A DNA stretch of 62,017 bases from Candidatus Peribacteraceae bacterium. Its GTDB lineage: Bacteria > Patescibacteriota > Gracilibacteria > Peribacterales > Peribacteraceae. Positions 23,337-31,144 of the stretch are shown here, in pieces; the stretch's first letter is position 1; each line of letters starts with the position of its first letter. The stretch spans positions 1-62,017 of the forward strand of contig JAQVMW010000010.1 of assembly GCA_028703445.1 (NCBI GenBank), given 5' to 3'. The position numbers were made by a program, and so were the translations under genes. The notes under the pieces are model-generated. The model ran no database searches and was not told the DNA's origin. It saw nothing but the letters and a program-made list of their open reading frames with translations.

Positions 23337-24926
23337 ATGGAACCGCTCATCGTCCTCATCCCTTCGGAAGGGGAGTCCTGGAGTGCGTTTGTCCGGCGTG
23401 CTGCCGAGACCAACGGCGAACTCCTGCTCCTCCTCTCCACCCTCGAGGGTCCGCTCCTCAAAGACCGCTCCGAGCAGCGGAAGTTCTACGAGGCGCTGCA
23501 GGCCGTTCGCAGCCGCGTACGGGTCGCCACCAAGCGCTCGCCACTCATCGCAGCAGCCCGTCTGCACGGTTTTCGCGTTCTCACATCTACGCAGGAGGTG
23601 AAATTCGTGCTCGAAGGGCATCCCGCCCGCGAAGAGGCGCTGCGTGAATTTTCCCCTCACCTGTGGCGCCAGAAGCTCCGATCACAGCTGCAGGGCATGG
23701 GGATTCTGTCGCTTCCCAAATTACGCATCTGGATCTTCATCTTCGTGAGCACGGGGCTCTTCCTCTTCGTGCTCTTTCGGCTGCTCCCTTCGGCCGAGAT
23801 CCGGGTAAAACCGCGGGAGGATACCGTCACGCACACCGTGAATATCTTCCTCGTGCAGACCGGCGCACTGACGCAGGTGCCCGACAGAGTGCGCACCATG
23901 CCCCTCAAACCCGTACAGGTGAAGGTGACGCGTACGATGACATTCGATCGCATCAGCCAGGAATTCAGCGGTGTCGGCGCCCGGGTACCCATGACGGTGA
24001 TCAACACGACCAAGGAGCCGTACTCCTTCCGCAAGGGGACGAGGCTCAGTAACCAGGCAGGCATCGTCTTCCGCATCGCAGAATCAGTTCTCCTTGAGCC
24101 GGGTCAGCGTGTAACGGTAATGGCGGAGGCTGATCCTTTGGATTTGTATGGTCAGATCGTGGGGCAGCGGGGCAACGTGCCCGCGGGACGCAAGTGGGAG
24201 TTCGTGGGGTTACCGCCGACCGAGAAATCCTTGGTCTACGCCGAGAATCTCGTCACCGCATCGGGAGGCGTGACATCTTCGCGCACCGTCCTCACCAAGG
24301 ACGATCTGAAATTGGCCCGCAAGCAGTTGGAGAGCGAGCTCCTGCTTATGGCCAAACAGATGGCGGACGAGGAGAAGACGCTCTGGAACGCCCAGCATGC
24401 CGATGAGCAACTCGAGATGCTCTACTACGACGAGCTCACGACCACCCGTTACGAGAATTTCGTCCTCCCGACGGAATTCGTGGGGCAGATCGTATCGTCC
24501 GTCCCCGTGGAGGGCACCATCGTCTACACCACCTATGGCTACGACACGAAGGCGGTCTTAAATCTCCTCATCGCGGAACTCACGGCGCATGTCCGGGCGG
24601 AGCGGCGCTTACTCCGAGAGAGTCTCACCTTAACCCGCCTCGTAGCGCACGTCATCGATTACGCCGATGACCTGTCGTGGATCAAGATCACGGTGGATCT
24701 CTCGGGCACGGAGCAGTTCATCTTGGATCCTCTCAGCCCCACTGGCGCGCAATTCGCCAAAAAGGTACGTGAGAAGGTGACGGGACTCCCCGTGGAGGAT
24801 GCCCTGCGCATCATCAAGAACCTGCCGGAAGTGGATCAGGTGGAGATCTCGATCTGGCCTCCGTGGAGCCCAAAACTCCCTCCCATCCCCACGCACATCT
24901 ACGTTGAACCCGTCCAAAGCTTATGA
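23337..24926 (+). CDS. membrane-anchored baseplate J-like protein, 529 aa
   Basis: Residues 1-110 form a soluble, cytoplasmic alpha/beta domain. One membrane segment lies near 129-150 (IWIFIFVSTGLFLFVLF). The large outer part (about 155-529) includes MTVINTTKEPYSFRKGTRLS, IVFRIAESVLLEPGQRVTV and GLPPTEKSLVYAENLVTASGG, the pattern of baseplate J/gp47-type domains found in contractile-injection baseplates and in many Patescibacteria envelope proteins. No tail or baseplate genes flank it, so an envelope role is more likely than a phage. The start at 23337 excludes the upstream repeat-encoded extension. It overlaps the next gene by 4 bases. Confidence 0.6.
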   Translation: MEPLIVLIPSEGESWSAFVRRAAETNGELLLLLSTLEGPLLKDRSEQRKFYEALQAVRSRVRVATKRSPLIAAARLHGFRVLTSTQEVKFVLEGHPAREEALREFSPHLWRQKLRSQLQGMGILSLPKLRIWIFIFVSTGLFLFVLFRLLPSAEIRVKPREDTVTHTVNIFLVQTGALTQVPDRVRTMPLKPVQVKVTRTMTFDRISQEFSGVGARVPMTVINTTKEPYSFRKGTRLSNQAGIVFRIAESVLLEPGQRVTVMAEADPLDLYGQIVGQRGNVPAGRKWEFVGLPPTEKSLVYAENLVTASGGVTSSRTVLTKDDLKLARKQLESELLLMAKQMADEEKTLWNAQHADEQLEMLYYDELTTTRYENFVLPTEFVGQIVSSVPVEGTIVYTTYGYDTKAVLNLLIAELTAHVRAERRLLRESLTLTRLVAHVIDYADDLSWIKITVDLSGTEQFILDPLSPTGAQFAKKVREKVTGLPVEDALRIIKNLPEVDQVEISIWPPWSPKLPPIPTHIYVEPVQSL

Positions 24927-25684
24927 AGATTTCGCATCTCAAGAGGTTTCTGAAATGGCTTACCGCAGCGATAATTCTCGTGCCTCTGTTGGTTGCGGGA
25001 ACGCTCACGCTCATCGTGATATCTCATTTCGACGGAACAGCTCACCTGGAGGAGCAAGAGGGAGGGGGAGTGGCCCAGAACCACTCGCAAGGCTCGGGTT
25101 CGAGGCAAGTTTGCGGTATCGTGTTCGGAGCGGCGGTGCACAAGGGTTCGCTGCCCGGACCGGGGATTACGAGACGGGTCAAAACGGCCGCGCGTCTCTA
25201 CCAAGAAGGATTACTGCAACACATCATCCTCACCGGTGGCAAGGGGGAGCCGGGAGTGGCGAGCGAGGCGGAAGTGATGCGTGATGTAGCACTGGATGGC
25301 GGAATCGCGGCAGGGGACTTGACCCTCGAAAACAAGGCCAGATCCACGTGGGAGAACCTTCTGTACTCACGGCCCCTCACAGGCTCCTGTACGACCGTAA
25401 TTGGCATCTCGGACCGGTATCACCTCGCACGCATCACCTACCTGGCCTCTCAACAGGGATGGGAGGACATCCGTACCCTCCCCAGCGACTGGGACTCGAC
25501 CTGGCCATTCGAAATGAAGAGCATCGGCAGGGAAGTGGTCGCACTCCTCTACTACATGATCATCACGCACCTCTTTCCATTCGATGAGATTGCACAACAT
25601 GGCATCCCCGATGAGGTGGAACCGGATGTTCTTGGCTTTATGATCACAAAATCAGATCATTTGGTCTGTCAATTGATTTGTTAA
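24923..25684 (+). CDS. YdcF/SanA-like (DUF218) membrane protein
   Basis: One N-terminal membrane segment (about residues 12-33), then the DUF218 fold: GAAVHKGSLPGPG, RLYQEGLLQHIILTGGKGE, SEAEVMRDVALDGGI, LENKARSTWENL and SDRYHLAR. The family (SanA, ElyC, YdcF) acts in envelope maintenance, and ElyC affects undecaprenyl-phosphate use. It overlaps the upstream baseplate-J-like gene (ATGA-type), so the two are co-transcribed and probably both act at the envelope. Confidence 0.8.
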   Translation: MKISHLKRFLKWLTAAIILVPLLVAGTLTLIVISHFDGTAHLEEQEGGGVAQNHSQGSGSRQVCGIVFGAAVHKGSLPGPGITRRVKTAARLYQEGLLQHIILTGGKGEPGVASEAEVMRDVALDGGIAAGDLTLENKARSTWENLLYSRPLTGSCTTVIGISDRYHLARITYLASQQGWEDIRTLPSDWDSTWPFEMKSIGREVVALLYYMIITHLFPFDEIAQHGIPDEVEPDVLGFMITKSDHLVCQLIC

Positions 25685-25740
25685 CATAAAATGCATTATG
25701 TTAATCGGGAGAGATGTGGATAACCCTCTCCCCTCTGTTA

Positions 25741-25835
25741 GGGCTAGGTATGAGGGTTAGGGTTAGGAAGGAATCTTCATGAGCTCCAAAGCACTGTTAT
25801 TACCACTCAATCCTAACCCTATCCCTATCCCCTAA
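25741..25835. repeat. inverted TTAGGG-word array before the Xer gene
   Basis: Arm 25741-25769 (AGGGTTAGGGTTAGG) pairs with arm 25809-25835 (TCCTAACCCTA and following units). At least 11 bp pair perfectly, more with mismatches. The second arm ends at the ATG of the recombinase gene, so it may affect its translation. Confidence 0.7.
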
Positions 25836-25836
25836 C

Positions 25837-26778
25837 ATGCCCAAGTCCCCCGCCCCGGCCGAAACTCCCCTCGAGAACGCCATTGAGCGGTACTTAGTGT
25901 TCCTGAGGAGCGAGCAGAACAAGTCCCCCCTGACGATAGAGTCCTACAGGAGGTCCCTGACCCTCTTTCAGCAATTATCGAAGCTCAACTCCCCTGCCGA
26001 AATCAACAAAGCCACCATCCGCATGTTCAAGAGTAATTTGCACATGTACCGAACGGCGCACGAACAGGAACTCGCCGTCCGGTCCAAGAACCACTACTTG
26101 ACGGTACTGCGTGCTTTCTTGCGATATCTTATTTCAGAGGAAGAGATGGATTGCTACCCGCCGGACCGCGTAACGCGCTTCAAAGAGGACCAACGCAAAG
26201 TGAAAGTCCTCTTCCACGACGAATTGGAACGCCTACTCGCCTCCCCCGATACCGAGACACGCAACGACAAGCGCGACAAAGCGATCCTGGAGCTCTTCTT
26301 CTCGACCGGCCTTCGCTTGGCCGAGCTTCGCAGCCTCAACCGCAAGGACTTGAACTTCCAGACGCGCGAAACATCTGTACGAGGCAAGCGCGGCAAAGTG
26401 CGTGTAGTCTTCCTTTCCGATCGCGCAACCGATGCCCTCAAGGCGTACTTGGAATCCCGGATGGATCACCTCACTCCCCTGTTCATCCGCAATCACGAGC
26501 AGGCACTCGAAGTCATGCCTCCGGGTGAGGAATATCGCCTGTCTCGCATCTCGATCTACAACATTGTGAAGAAGTACGCGCTGAAGGCAGGGATCGTCTC
26601 GGACCCCTCGCCGCATACCCTGCGCCACTCCTTCGCCACGGATTTACTGCGGAATGGGGCGGATTTGAGGTCAGTACAAGAAATGCTTGGACACAAAGAC
26701 CTCTCCACCACACAGATTTATACGCATGTGACAAACCCGCAGCTGAAGGAGGTGCATAGGAAATATCACGGGAAATAG
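25837..26778 (+). CDS. Xer-type tyrosine recombinase
   Basis: Site-specific recombinase of the XerC/XerD/XerA class. 313 aa with an N-terminal SAM-like core-binding domain (about 10-100) and a complete catalytic set: Arg160 (TGLRLAEL), Lys near 184-187, His260 and Arg263 (HTLRHSF), His286 (LGHKDLS) and nucleophile Tyr295 (QIYTHV). Resolution of chromosome dimers is the default role. It borders an accessory island, and a diverged copy of its last codons lies at 27396-27447, so it could also take part in, or simply mark, integration events here. Confidence 0.9.
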   Translation: MPKSPAPAETPLENAIERYLVFLRSEQNKSPLTIESYRRSLTLFQQLSKLNSPAEINKATIRMFKSNLHMYRTAHEQELAVRSKNHYLTVLRAFLRYLISEEEMDCYPPDRVTRFKEDQRKVKVLFHDELERLLASPDTETRNDKRDKAILELFFSTGLRLAELRSLNRKDLNFQTRETSVRGKRGKVRVVFLSDRATDALKAYLESRMDHLTPLFIRNHEQALEVMPPGEEYRLSRISIYNIVKKYALKAGIVSDPSPHTLRHSFATDLLRNGADLRSVQEMLGHKDLSTTQIYTHVTNPQLKEVHRKYHGK

Positions 26779-26877
26779 CATATTTTACAATGTTTAGCAT
26801 ATTGCTATCAGTCTCTCTCTCTTGCGTACAATGGCTACATCACGATGAGAGGGCACACCTAAGGTTCCGTCCGAAGG

Positions 26878-27110
26878 TTACTCCCTCTCGTTTTTGTATT
26901 CGAGTTTCTGACGCAAGGCACTGATATAGGCAAAGTACTTATGGAACTTCCGCAGGAGCGCGGAGTATTTTTGAGGATTGGGAATGAGCACATGCAAGAG
27001 TTTCCCGCGCTTTTCTAAGTATTCAATCAGGCAGTGAAAATCTCCATCGCCCGAGACGATGATCGCCTTGTCGTAATCCGAATATTCAATGGAGAAACCT
27101 GTTCTGTATT
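26878..27110 (-). pseudogene. 5'-truncated NYN/DUF88 (LabA-like) gene
   Basis: The minus frame ending TAA at 26878 reads YSDYDKAIIVSGDGDF, then LIEYLEKRGK, LLHVLIPNP and LRKFHKYFAYISALRQKLEY, the C-terminal half of NYN-domain proteins (PIN-like RNases). Upstream the frame meets a TAG within nine codons of the homology, and no start codon or N-terminal Asp-containing part exists. The gene was therefore cut at about 27105, at the start of the next segment. Confidence 0.75.
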
Positions 27111-27145
27111 GCTAGACCGAAAATGTTATTTTCCAAGTCCTGTTT

Positions 27146-27394
27146 ATGCATCCTCATGCCGAACAAGACATTGCAGAATTAGCTTGGGATGAGCCGACTG
27201 AGCCCACCGACAGGGACCCGTGGGCTGAGCCTGAGAACGACACACCCGACGGGACTCCCCTCCCTCCGGAAGTGAGTGCAGTGACCCGAGAGCACATTCG
27301 TTCCATATGGCCAGAGGGCGATGAATCGCAGAAGAACATCCTGGATTACGATGAACCAGAGATGCCCTCTGATTTTGATCATTGGGCGGATTAG
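27146..27394 (+). CDS. acidic hypothetical protein, 82 aa
   Basis: Very acidic and Pro-rich (repeated WDEPTEPTDRDPW- and PEDEP-like stretches), no signal peptide or membrane segment, probably disordered. Short acidic proteins of this type can be nucleic-acid mimics, but nothing specific supports that here. Its stop is directly followed by the displaced 3' end of the Xer gene. Confidence 0.45.
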   Translation: MHPHAEQDIAELAWDEPTEPTDRDPWAEPENDTPDGTPLPPEVSAVTREHIRSIWPEGDESQKNILDYDEPEMPSDFDHWAD

Positions 27395-27395
27395 G

Positions 27396-27447
27396 GGAAC
27401 GAACCCTCAAACTCAAAGAGGTGCACCGGAAATTTCATGGGAAGTAA
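27396..27447 (+). pseudogene. displaced 3' end of a Xer recombinase gene
   Basis: The segment reads TNPQ, one extra A, then LKEVHRKFHGK and stop, matching the last 15 codons of the intact gene (TNPQLKEVHRKYHGK, 26731-26778) with about 37 of 48 bases identical. Nothing upstream of TNPQ is homologous. TAGCATATT follows the intact gene (26776 and 26795) and recurs at 27482. It looks like an old gene end left behind when the segment 26779-27395 arrived. Confidence 0.7.
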
Positions 27448-27494
27448 ATGAGTGCAAATTGAAAATTCCCCACGCTGCGCATAGCATATTTCCT

Positions 27495-27722
27495 ATGAGT
27501 ATCTCCCACATCTTCCTACAGTACCTGATCACCTTCGGCTGGGCGCTGACCGGAGCAATTTCGATGGCTCTTTCACTCAGTATCCTCCTCAAGATCTTTT
27601 CGTGGATCACGCCCATCGATGAGTGGAAGGAAATTGAGAAAGGGAACATGAGCATGGCAATCGTCTTGGCAGCTGTGATCGTGGGCACTGCGCTGGTGAT
27701 CGGCTTTACGCTTTCGACGTGA
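27495..27722 (+). CDS. DUF350-like small membrane protein, 75 aa
   Basis: Two membrane segments (about residues 8-32 and 52-74). The loop [17 protein letters not shown] matches the polar E..KGN.A.A motif of DUF350/YjfL proteins, of which this would be a single repeat unit. Function of the family is unknown. The start at 27495 (MSISHIF) is chosen because upstream codons overlap the Xer remnant. It overlaps nothing and is followed 10 nt later by the excalibur gene. Confidence 0.6.
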   Translation: MSISHIFLQYLITFGWALTGAISMALSLSILLKIFSWITPIDEWKEIEKGNMSMAIVLAAVIVGTALVIGFTLST

Positions 27723-27732
27723 CTTCTCGATC

Positions 27733-28101
27733 ATGAAAGTATCTTTCCGAATCATCTTCGGCATTGCCACGGCGCTACTCCTGTACTCCCCTCTCGCACT
27801 CGCGCACCCCGGCGGCACAGATGCCAATGGCTGCCATACGAACAAGAAAACCGGTGAGTACCACTGTCACGGTGGATCGGACACGGCTAAGTCGGCAAAG
27901 ACCGAAGCGAAAACCTCTGCGAAGACAGAGGCGAGAACCTCAGCAAACATCATTTGCAGCGCGAACATTTACAATTGTCCGGACTTCACCAGCCACAGTG
28001 AAGCTCAGGAGGTATACAAAGCATGCTTAGAGAAAGCAGGAAGCGACGTGCACGGTCTCGATGGAGATGATGATGGTGTCGCTTGCGAGGATTTGCCGTA
28101 A
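27733..28101 (+). CDS. secreted YHYH plus excalibur-domain protein
   Basis: A signal peptide (residues 1-24, cleavage after LALA) precedes [20 protein letters not shown], a YHYH-type metal-binding motif. A Lys/Ala/Thr-rich linker follows, then the excalibur Ca-binding domain: paired Cys residues and the terminal [11 protein letters not shown] loop. Such proteins are exported and bind Ca2+ or other divalent ions. The role here is unknown. Confidence 0.85.
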   Translation: MKVSFRIIFGIATALLLYSPLALAHPGGTDANGCHTNKKTGEYHCHGGSDTAKSAKTEAKTSAKTEARTSANIICSANIYNCPDFTSHSEAQEVYKACLEKAGSDVHGLDGDDDGVACEDLP

Positions 28102-28121
28102 GAAAAGAAGAGAACAGAAAA

Positions 28122-28139
28122 GGTGTACATCTATACACC
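28122..28139. promoter_or_regulatory. GGTGTA-N6-TACACC dyad upstream of RM operon
   Basis: A perfect 6-bp inverted repeat with CATCTA spacer, 50 bases before the first ATG of the methyltransferase gene. The same dyad with a different spacer lies at the recA promoter (60007-60024), and a one-mismatch version at 42115-42132. Confidence 0.6.
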
Positions 28140-28156
28140 ACAATATTTCTTTCATG

Positions 28157-28187
28157 TTGCATTAGGAAAAATCCATACACCCTAATG
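28157..28187 (+). promoter_or_regulatory. promoter and second dyad for RM operon
   Basis: TTGCAT (28157-28162), 18-bp spacer, CCTAAT (28181-28186). A perfect 7-bp inverted repeat CATTAGG-N14-CCTAATG (28160-28187) covers both boxes, suggesting autoregulation, for example by the methyltransferase itself. No C-protein gene is present. The inferred mRNA start is close to 28193, which favours the ATG at 28217. Confidence 0.55.
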
Positions 28188-28189
28188 AG

Positions 28190-28999
28190 ATGAAAAACTG
28201 TGCTACATTAAGCTACATGAAATATCCTAGTGATTTTTTGAATAGAATCGTCTGCGGCGATTGCATTGAAGTTATGCAGAAAATTCCTGATAAAAGTGTG
28301 GATCTTGTTGTTACTTCACCACCTTACAATCTCAAAAATTCTACTGGTAATGGAATGAAAGATGGCAGAGGAGGAAAATGGTCAAATGCCGCATTGATTA
28401 ATGGCTACTCTCATCATAACGATGCCATGCCTCATGATAAGTATGTAAAATGGCAGCGAGATTGTCTGACTGAAATGTATAGAGTAATTAGAGATGACGG
28501 AGCCATTTTCTATAATCATAAATGGCGAGTCCAAAATGGATTACTTCAAGACAGACAGGATATTGTCGCCGGATTTCCTGTAAGACAGATCATTATCTGG
28601 AAACGAAAAGGTGGCATTAATTTTAATCCCGGGTATTTCTTACCAACTTATGAAGTAATTTATCTAATTGCAAAATCAGAATTCAAGTTAGCGCCCAAAG
28701 CCAATGCCTATGGAGATGTTTGGGAGTTTACGCAAGAAATGGATAATCCACACCCGGCTGCCTTCCCTCTTTCATTAATTGATCGCATCATTTCCTCTAC
28801 AGAAGCTCGAATTGTCCTCGATCCCTTTATGGGTTCAGGAACAACCGCCGTTGCAGCACAATTTCTCGGGAGAGATTATATCGGAATCGAATTATCACCA
28901 GATTATTGCACTATGGCCGAGGAGCGGCTTGGTCTTGTATCCACTCAAAGAAAACCTTGTGTGTCACTACGAAGGCAGCTTTCTCTCCTTCATGCATAA
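28190..28999 (+). CDS. type II DNA methyltransferase (beta-class, probable N4-cytosine)
   Basis: Modifies the recognition site of the partner endonuclease using SAM. Motif IV TSPPYNL (about residues 44-50 from the first ATG) precedes motif I DPFMGSGTT near the C-terminus, the permuted beta-class order. SPPY with an MvaI/BcnI-type partner fits N4-cytosine methylation of a CC-W/S-GG-like site; this is inferred. Start ATG at 28190 or 28217 (MKYPSDF). It is AT-richer than its neighbours, a sign of transfer, and the endonuclease gene follows after 2 bases. Confidence 0.88.
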   Translation: MKNCATLSYMKYPSDFLNRIVCGDCIEVMQKIPDKSVDLVVTSPPYNLKNSTGNGMKDGRGGKWSNAALINGYSHHNDAMPHDKYVKWQRDCLTEMYRVIRDDGAIFYNHKWRVQNGLLQDRQDIVAGFPVRQIIIWKRKGGINFNPGYFLPTYEVIYLIAKSEFKLAPKANAYGDVWEFTQEMDNPHPAAFPLSLIDRIISSTEARIVLDPFMGSGTTAVAAQFLGRDYIGIELSPDYCTMAEERLGLVSTQRKPCVSLRRQLSLLHA

Positions 29000-29001
29000 C
29001 T

Positions 29002-29787
29002 ATGAAAATATTTACAAAAGAATCTCTTATAAAACAACTCCTTCAAATTACTCAAAAAGGCTGGATTCCCAGCGGACGACATGGAAACAGCGGAGGTATT
29101 GGCAACACATTAGAAGATCTATTGGGAATTACTGAAAATAATCTACCCATTCCAAACGCGGCAGAATGGGAATTGAAAACGCAACGTCTCAACTCTGCTT
29201 CGTTAACCACTTTGTTTCATATTGAGCCGTCTCCAAGGGCTTTAAATTTTGTGCCTGCAATTCTTTTACTGAAGTATGGCTGGGCACATAAAGAGGCAGG
29301 AAAAAAATATCCAAAATCTGAAATGAGCTTTCGGCAGACAATCAATGGACTCTCAAGAAGTGACCGCGGCTTCATGGTAAAAATTGATAGAAATGAGCGT
29401 AAGGTTTTAATTTCTTTTGATGCTACCAAAGCGTCGAAAAAGCACGCAAAATGGTTAAAGTCAGTTCATAAGAAAGTTGGGTTAGGAGAATTAAACCCTC
29501 AACCCTATTGGGGCTTTGATGATTTAAGAAATAAGGCAGGAACAAAATTGCTCAATTCGTTCTATGTTCAGGCAAAGGCAAAGAAAGAAAATGGAAAGGA
29601 GTTCTTTAAATATGAAAAAATCATGATGCTTCAGGGTTTTAATTTTGATGGATTTTTGAAAGCAATTGAACAAACAAAGTTGCTTGTAGATTTTGATGCA
29701 CGCACTGGACACAATCACGGCACTAAGTTTCGACTTCGACAGAATTGTCTTCCGATGCTGTATAAGAAAGTTACAATTATTGCTTAG
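29002..29787 (+). CDS. MvaI/BcnI-family type II restriction endonuclease
   Basis: The N-terminus carries SGRHGNSGGIGNTLEDLLGI and ENNLPIPNAAEWELKTQR, the conserved block of MvaI/BcnI enzymes in which the Glu/Asp and ExK residues (ELK) form the metal-binding active site. LTTLFHIEPSP follows as in the family. These enzymes act as monomers and nick each strand of CCWGG (MvaI) or CCSGG (BcnI). About 262 aa matches their size. AT-rich codon use, shared with the methyltransferase, marks the pair as recently acquired. Confidence 0.85.
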   Translation: MKIFTKESLIKQLLQITQKGWIPSGRHGNSGGIGNTLEDLLGITENNLPIPNAAEWELKTQRLNSASLTTLFHIEPSPRALNFVPAILLLKYGWAHKEAGKKYPKSEMSFRQTINGLSRSDRGFMVKIDRNERKVLISFDATKASKKHAKWLKSVHKKVGLGELNPQPYWGFDDLRNKAGTKLLNSFYVQAKAKKENGKEFFKYEKIMMLQGFNFDGFLKAIEQTKLLVDFDARTGHNHGTKFRLRQNCLPMLYKKVTIIA

Positions 29788-29829
29788 TAAAATCGTACTT
29801 ACGAATGGACATAAGGTTTTTGCATTTTT

Positions 29830-29883
29830 CTACTGCACCCTCCTCCCCACCTCCCCAATACACTCCGGCCCCACCCCGCAACA
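29830..29883 (-). pseudogene. displaced 3' end of a homocysteine methyltransferase-like gene
   Basis: The minus frame reads CCCGVGPECIGEVGRRVQ and TAG (29832-29830), matching the end of the intact gene at 31145 (CCGAGPECIREVNERIKHL). About 35 bases (29848-29883 versus 31169-31204) match with three or four differences; homology stops abruptly at 29884. It parallels the displaced Xer end at 27396 and marks the left edge of the toxin-antitoxin segment. Confidence 0.7.
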
Positions 29884-29914
29884 GCAACTGTATGTTAGAA
29901 TCTACAACAAAGTA

Positions 29915-29942
29915 TTGACTAAATTGATGACATCTCTATAAT
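29915..29942 (+). promoter_or_regulatory. strong promoter of the toxin-antitoxin operon
   Basis: TTGACT (29915-29920), 16-bp spacer, consensus TATAAT (29937-29942), 26 nt before the antitoxin ATG. It is one of the best sigma70-type promoters in the window. Confidence 0.8.
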
Positions 29943-29968
29943 GAAGCTACTTCCTCCCCTCTCTCAAC

Positions 29969-30760
29969 ATGCCTCACATCCTCACCGTTTTGCGAGCAAA
30001 GCATGGTTTCACACAGGAGCAACTTGCAGAGGCGATCGGCGTATCGCGTCAGCACCTTGCCAAGGTAGAGCAGGGAGAAGCGGATCTCAAACTGGCACAG
30101 GCGCGTGCGTGCGCGGAGCTCTTTGGCATTTCTGTGGATGCTCTCTCGCTCGGAGAACTCCCTGCTGCCAAAGATGTGGTTCTGAAGAAACCATCCAAAG
30201 AACGGGGAAAGGATGTACCCCAGGAACGCGACCCGCGACCGCAGATCACCGTGAAACCGGAAAATGTAGAGAAGTTCAAAGAAGTCCTTCTCTATGTTTT
30301 GGGCAAAGTCGGGGCATTCCCCAATGTGGGCAAAACCGTGCTCTTCAAATTGCTCTACTTCATCGACTTCGATCACTACGAGAAATACGAAGAGCAGATC
30401 ATCGGGGCTACGTACCAAAAGGAGGCCTACGGTCCTCTTCCGGTGGAATTCGCGGCCATCGTAGGACGCATGATCAAGAATGGAGAATTGCAGGAGATTC
30501 GTGGAAAGTATTTTGACCATGAACAGATTAAATACCTGCCGTTGCGAAAGCCAAACTTAGATGGATTTAATGCAAATGAGACAAAGACCATTGATGAAGT
30601 GCTGAAGAAATACGGCGGAAAGTCAGCAACAGAAATCAGTGACATCGCTCATAGGGATACTCCGTGGAAGGTGCACGATATGCACGAGATCATCGATTAC
30701 GAATCAGTCTTCTTCCGCGATGCGGCTTTTTCCGTCCGCGATGATCATGACGAATTATAG
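29969..30760 (+). CDS. XRE-HTH plus Panacea (DUF4065) antitoxin
   Basis: Residues 1-60 are an XRE/Cro helix-turn-helix (TQEQLAEAIGVSRQHLAKVEQG) that should repress its own promoter. After a charged linker, residues about 105-240 are a Panacea/DUF4065 domain: LFKLLYFIDFDHYEKY, TYQKEAYGPLPVEF and IAHRDTPWK. Panacea domains are known to neutralise many unrelated toxins. The gene overlaps the small downstream gene by 14-20 bases, the classic arrangement of a toxin-antitoxin operon. Confidence 0.88.
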   Translation: MPHILTVLRAKHGFTQEQLAEAIGVSRQHLAKVEQGEADLKLAQARACAELFGISVDALSLGELPAAKDVVLKKPSKERGKDVPQERDPRPQITVKPENVEKFKEVLLYVLGKVGAFPNVGKTVLFKLLYFIDFDHYEKYEEQIIGATYQKEAYGPLPVEFAAIVGRMIKNGELQEIRGKYFDHEQIKYLPLRKPNLDGFNANETKTIDEVLKKYGGKSATEISDIAHRDTPWKVHDMHEIIDYESVFFRDAAFSVRDDHDEL

Positions 30761-31103
30761 TTTCTTCGGCCCTGCGGAACATGATTTTGACAGGTTACTG
30801 AAGAAGTACCGGACACTCCCCGCTGATCTGGAGCGCTTCTGCAAATTCACGCTGAAGTTGGAGGAGGAGAAGGGCTTTCCTGCTTCGAACAAGAACTATT
30901 GCCTGCTCAAAGCAACGGAATCCTGCTCTCTCTACAAAGCACGCATTCCCTGTGTTTCACTGAGAGGAAACAAATTGCGTTTAGTCTACGCGCGTCACAA
31001 ACAATCCATCGAATTCATCGTCATTGAGCTCTATCCAAAAAATGAGAAAGGCAGAGAAGATCAGGAACGCATTGCCGCCTACCTGAAGCAAAATCAACAC
31101 TAG
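30741..31103 (+). CDS. RelE/HigB-like toxin of Panacea system
   Basis: About 120 aa (ATG 30741 or 30747). The C-terminal half resembles RelE/ParE-superfamily folds: LLKATESCSLYKARIPC, then SLRGNKLRLVYARH and IEFIVIELYPKNEKGREDQERI, with basic and Tyr residues in the usual strand positions. Such proteins cut mRNA on the ribosome or bind gyrase. Pairing with the overlapping XRE-Panacea gene supports the toxin call; the target is not predictable. Confidence 0.7.
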   Translation: MIMTNYSFFGPAEHDFDRLLKKYRTLPADLERFCKFTLKLEEEKGFPASNKNYCLLKATESCSLYKARIPCVSLRGNKLRLVYARHKQSIEFIVIELYPKNEKGREDQERIAAYLKQNQH

Positions 31104-31144
31104 CGAATCCGCAGCCAGACATTCACAGCCAGGAACGGCTGCTG

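Noticed and set aside
23337-24926. Prophage or contractile injection system
   Set aside because: Only one baseplate-J-like domain is seen, with an N-terminal membrane anchor; no tail, sheath, tube or head genes are nearby.
11827-25835. Chromosome end or telomere
   Set aside because: TTAGGG-like arrays are short, degenerate, internal and of both orientations between ordinary genes.
28102-28189. Controller (C) protein gene for the RM system
   Set aside because: No ORF of suitable size with a helix-turn-helix lies here; only dyads and a promoter are present.
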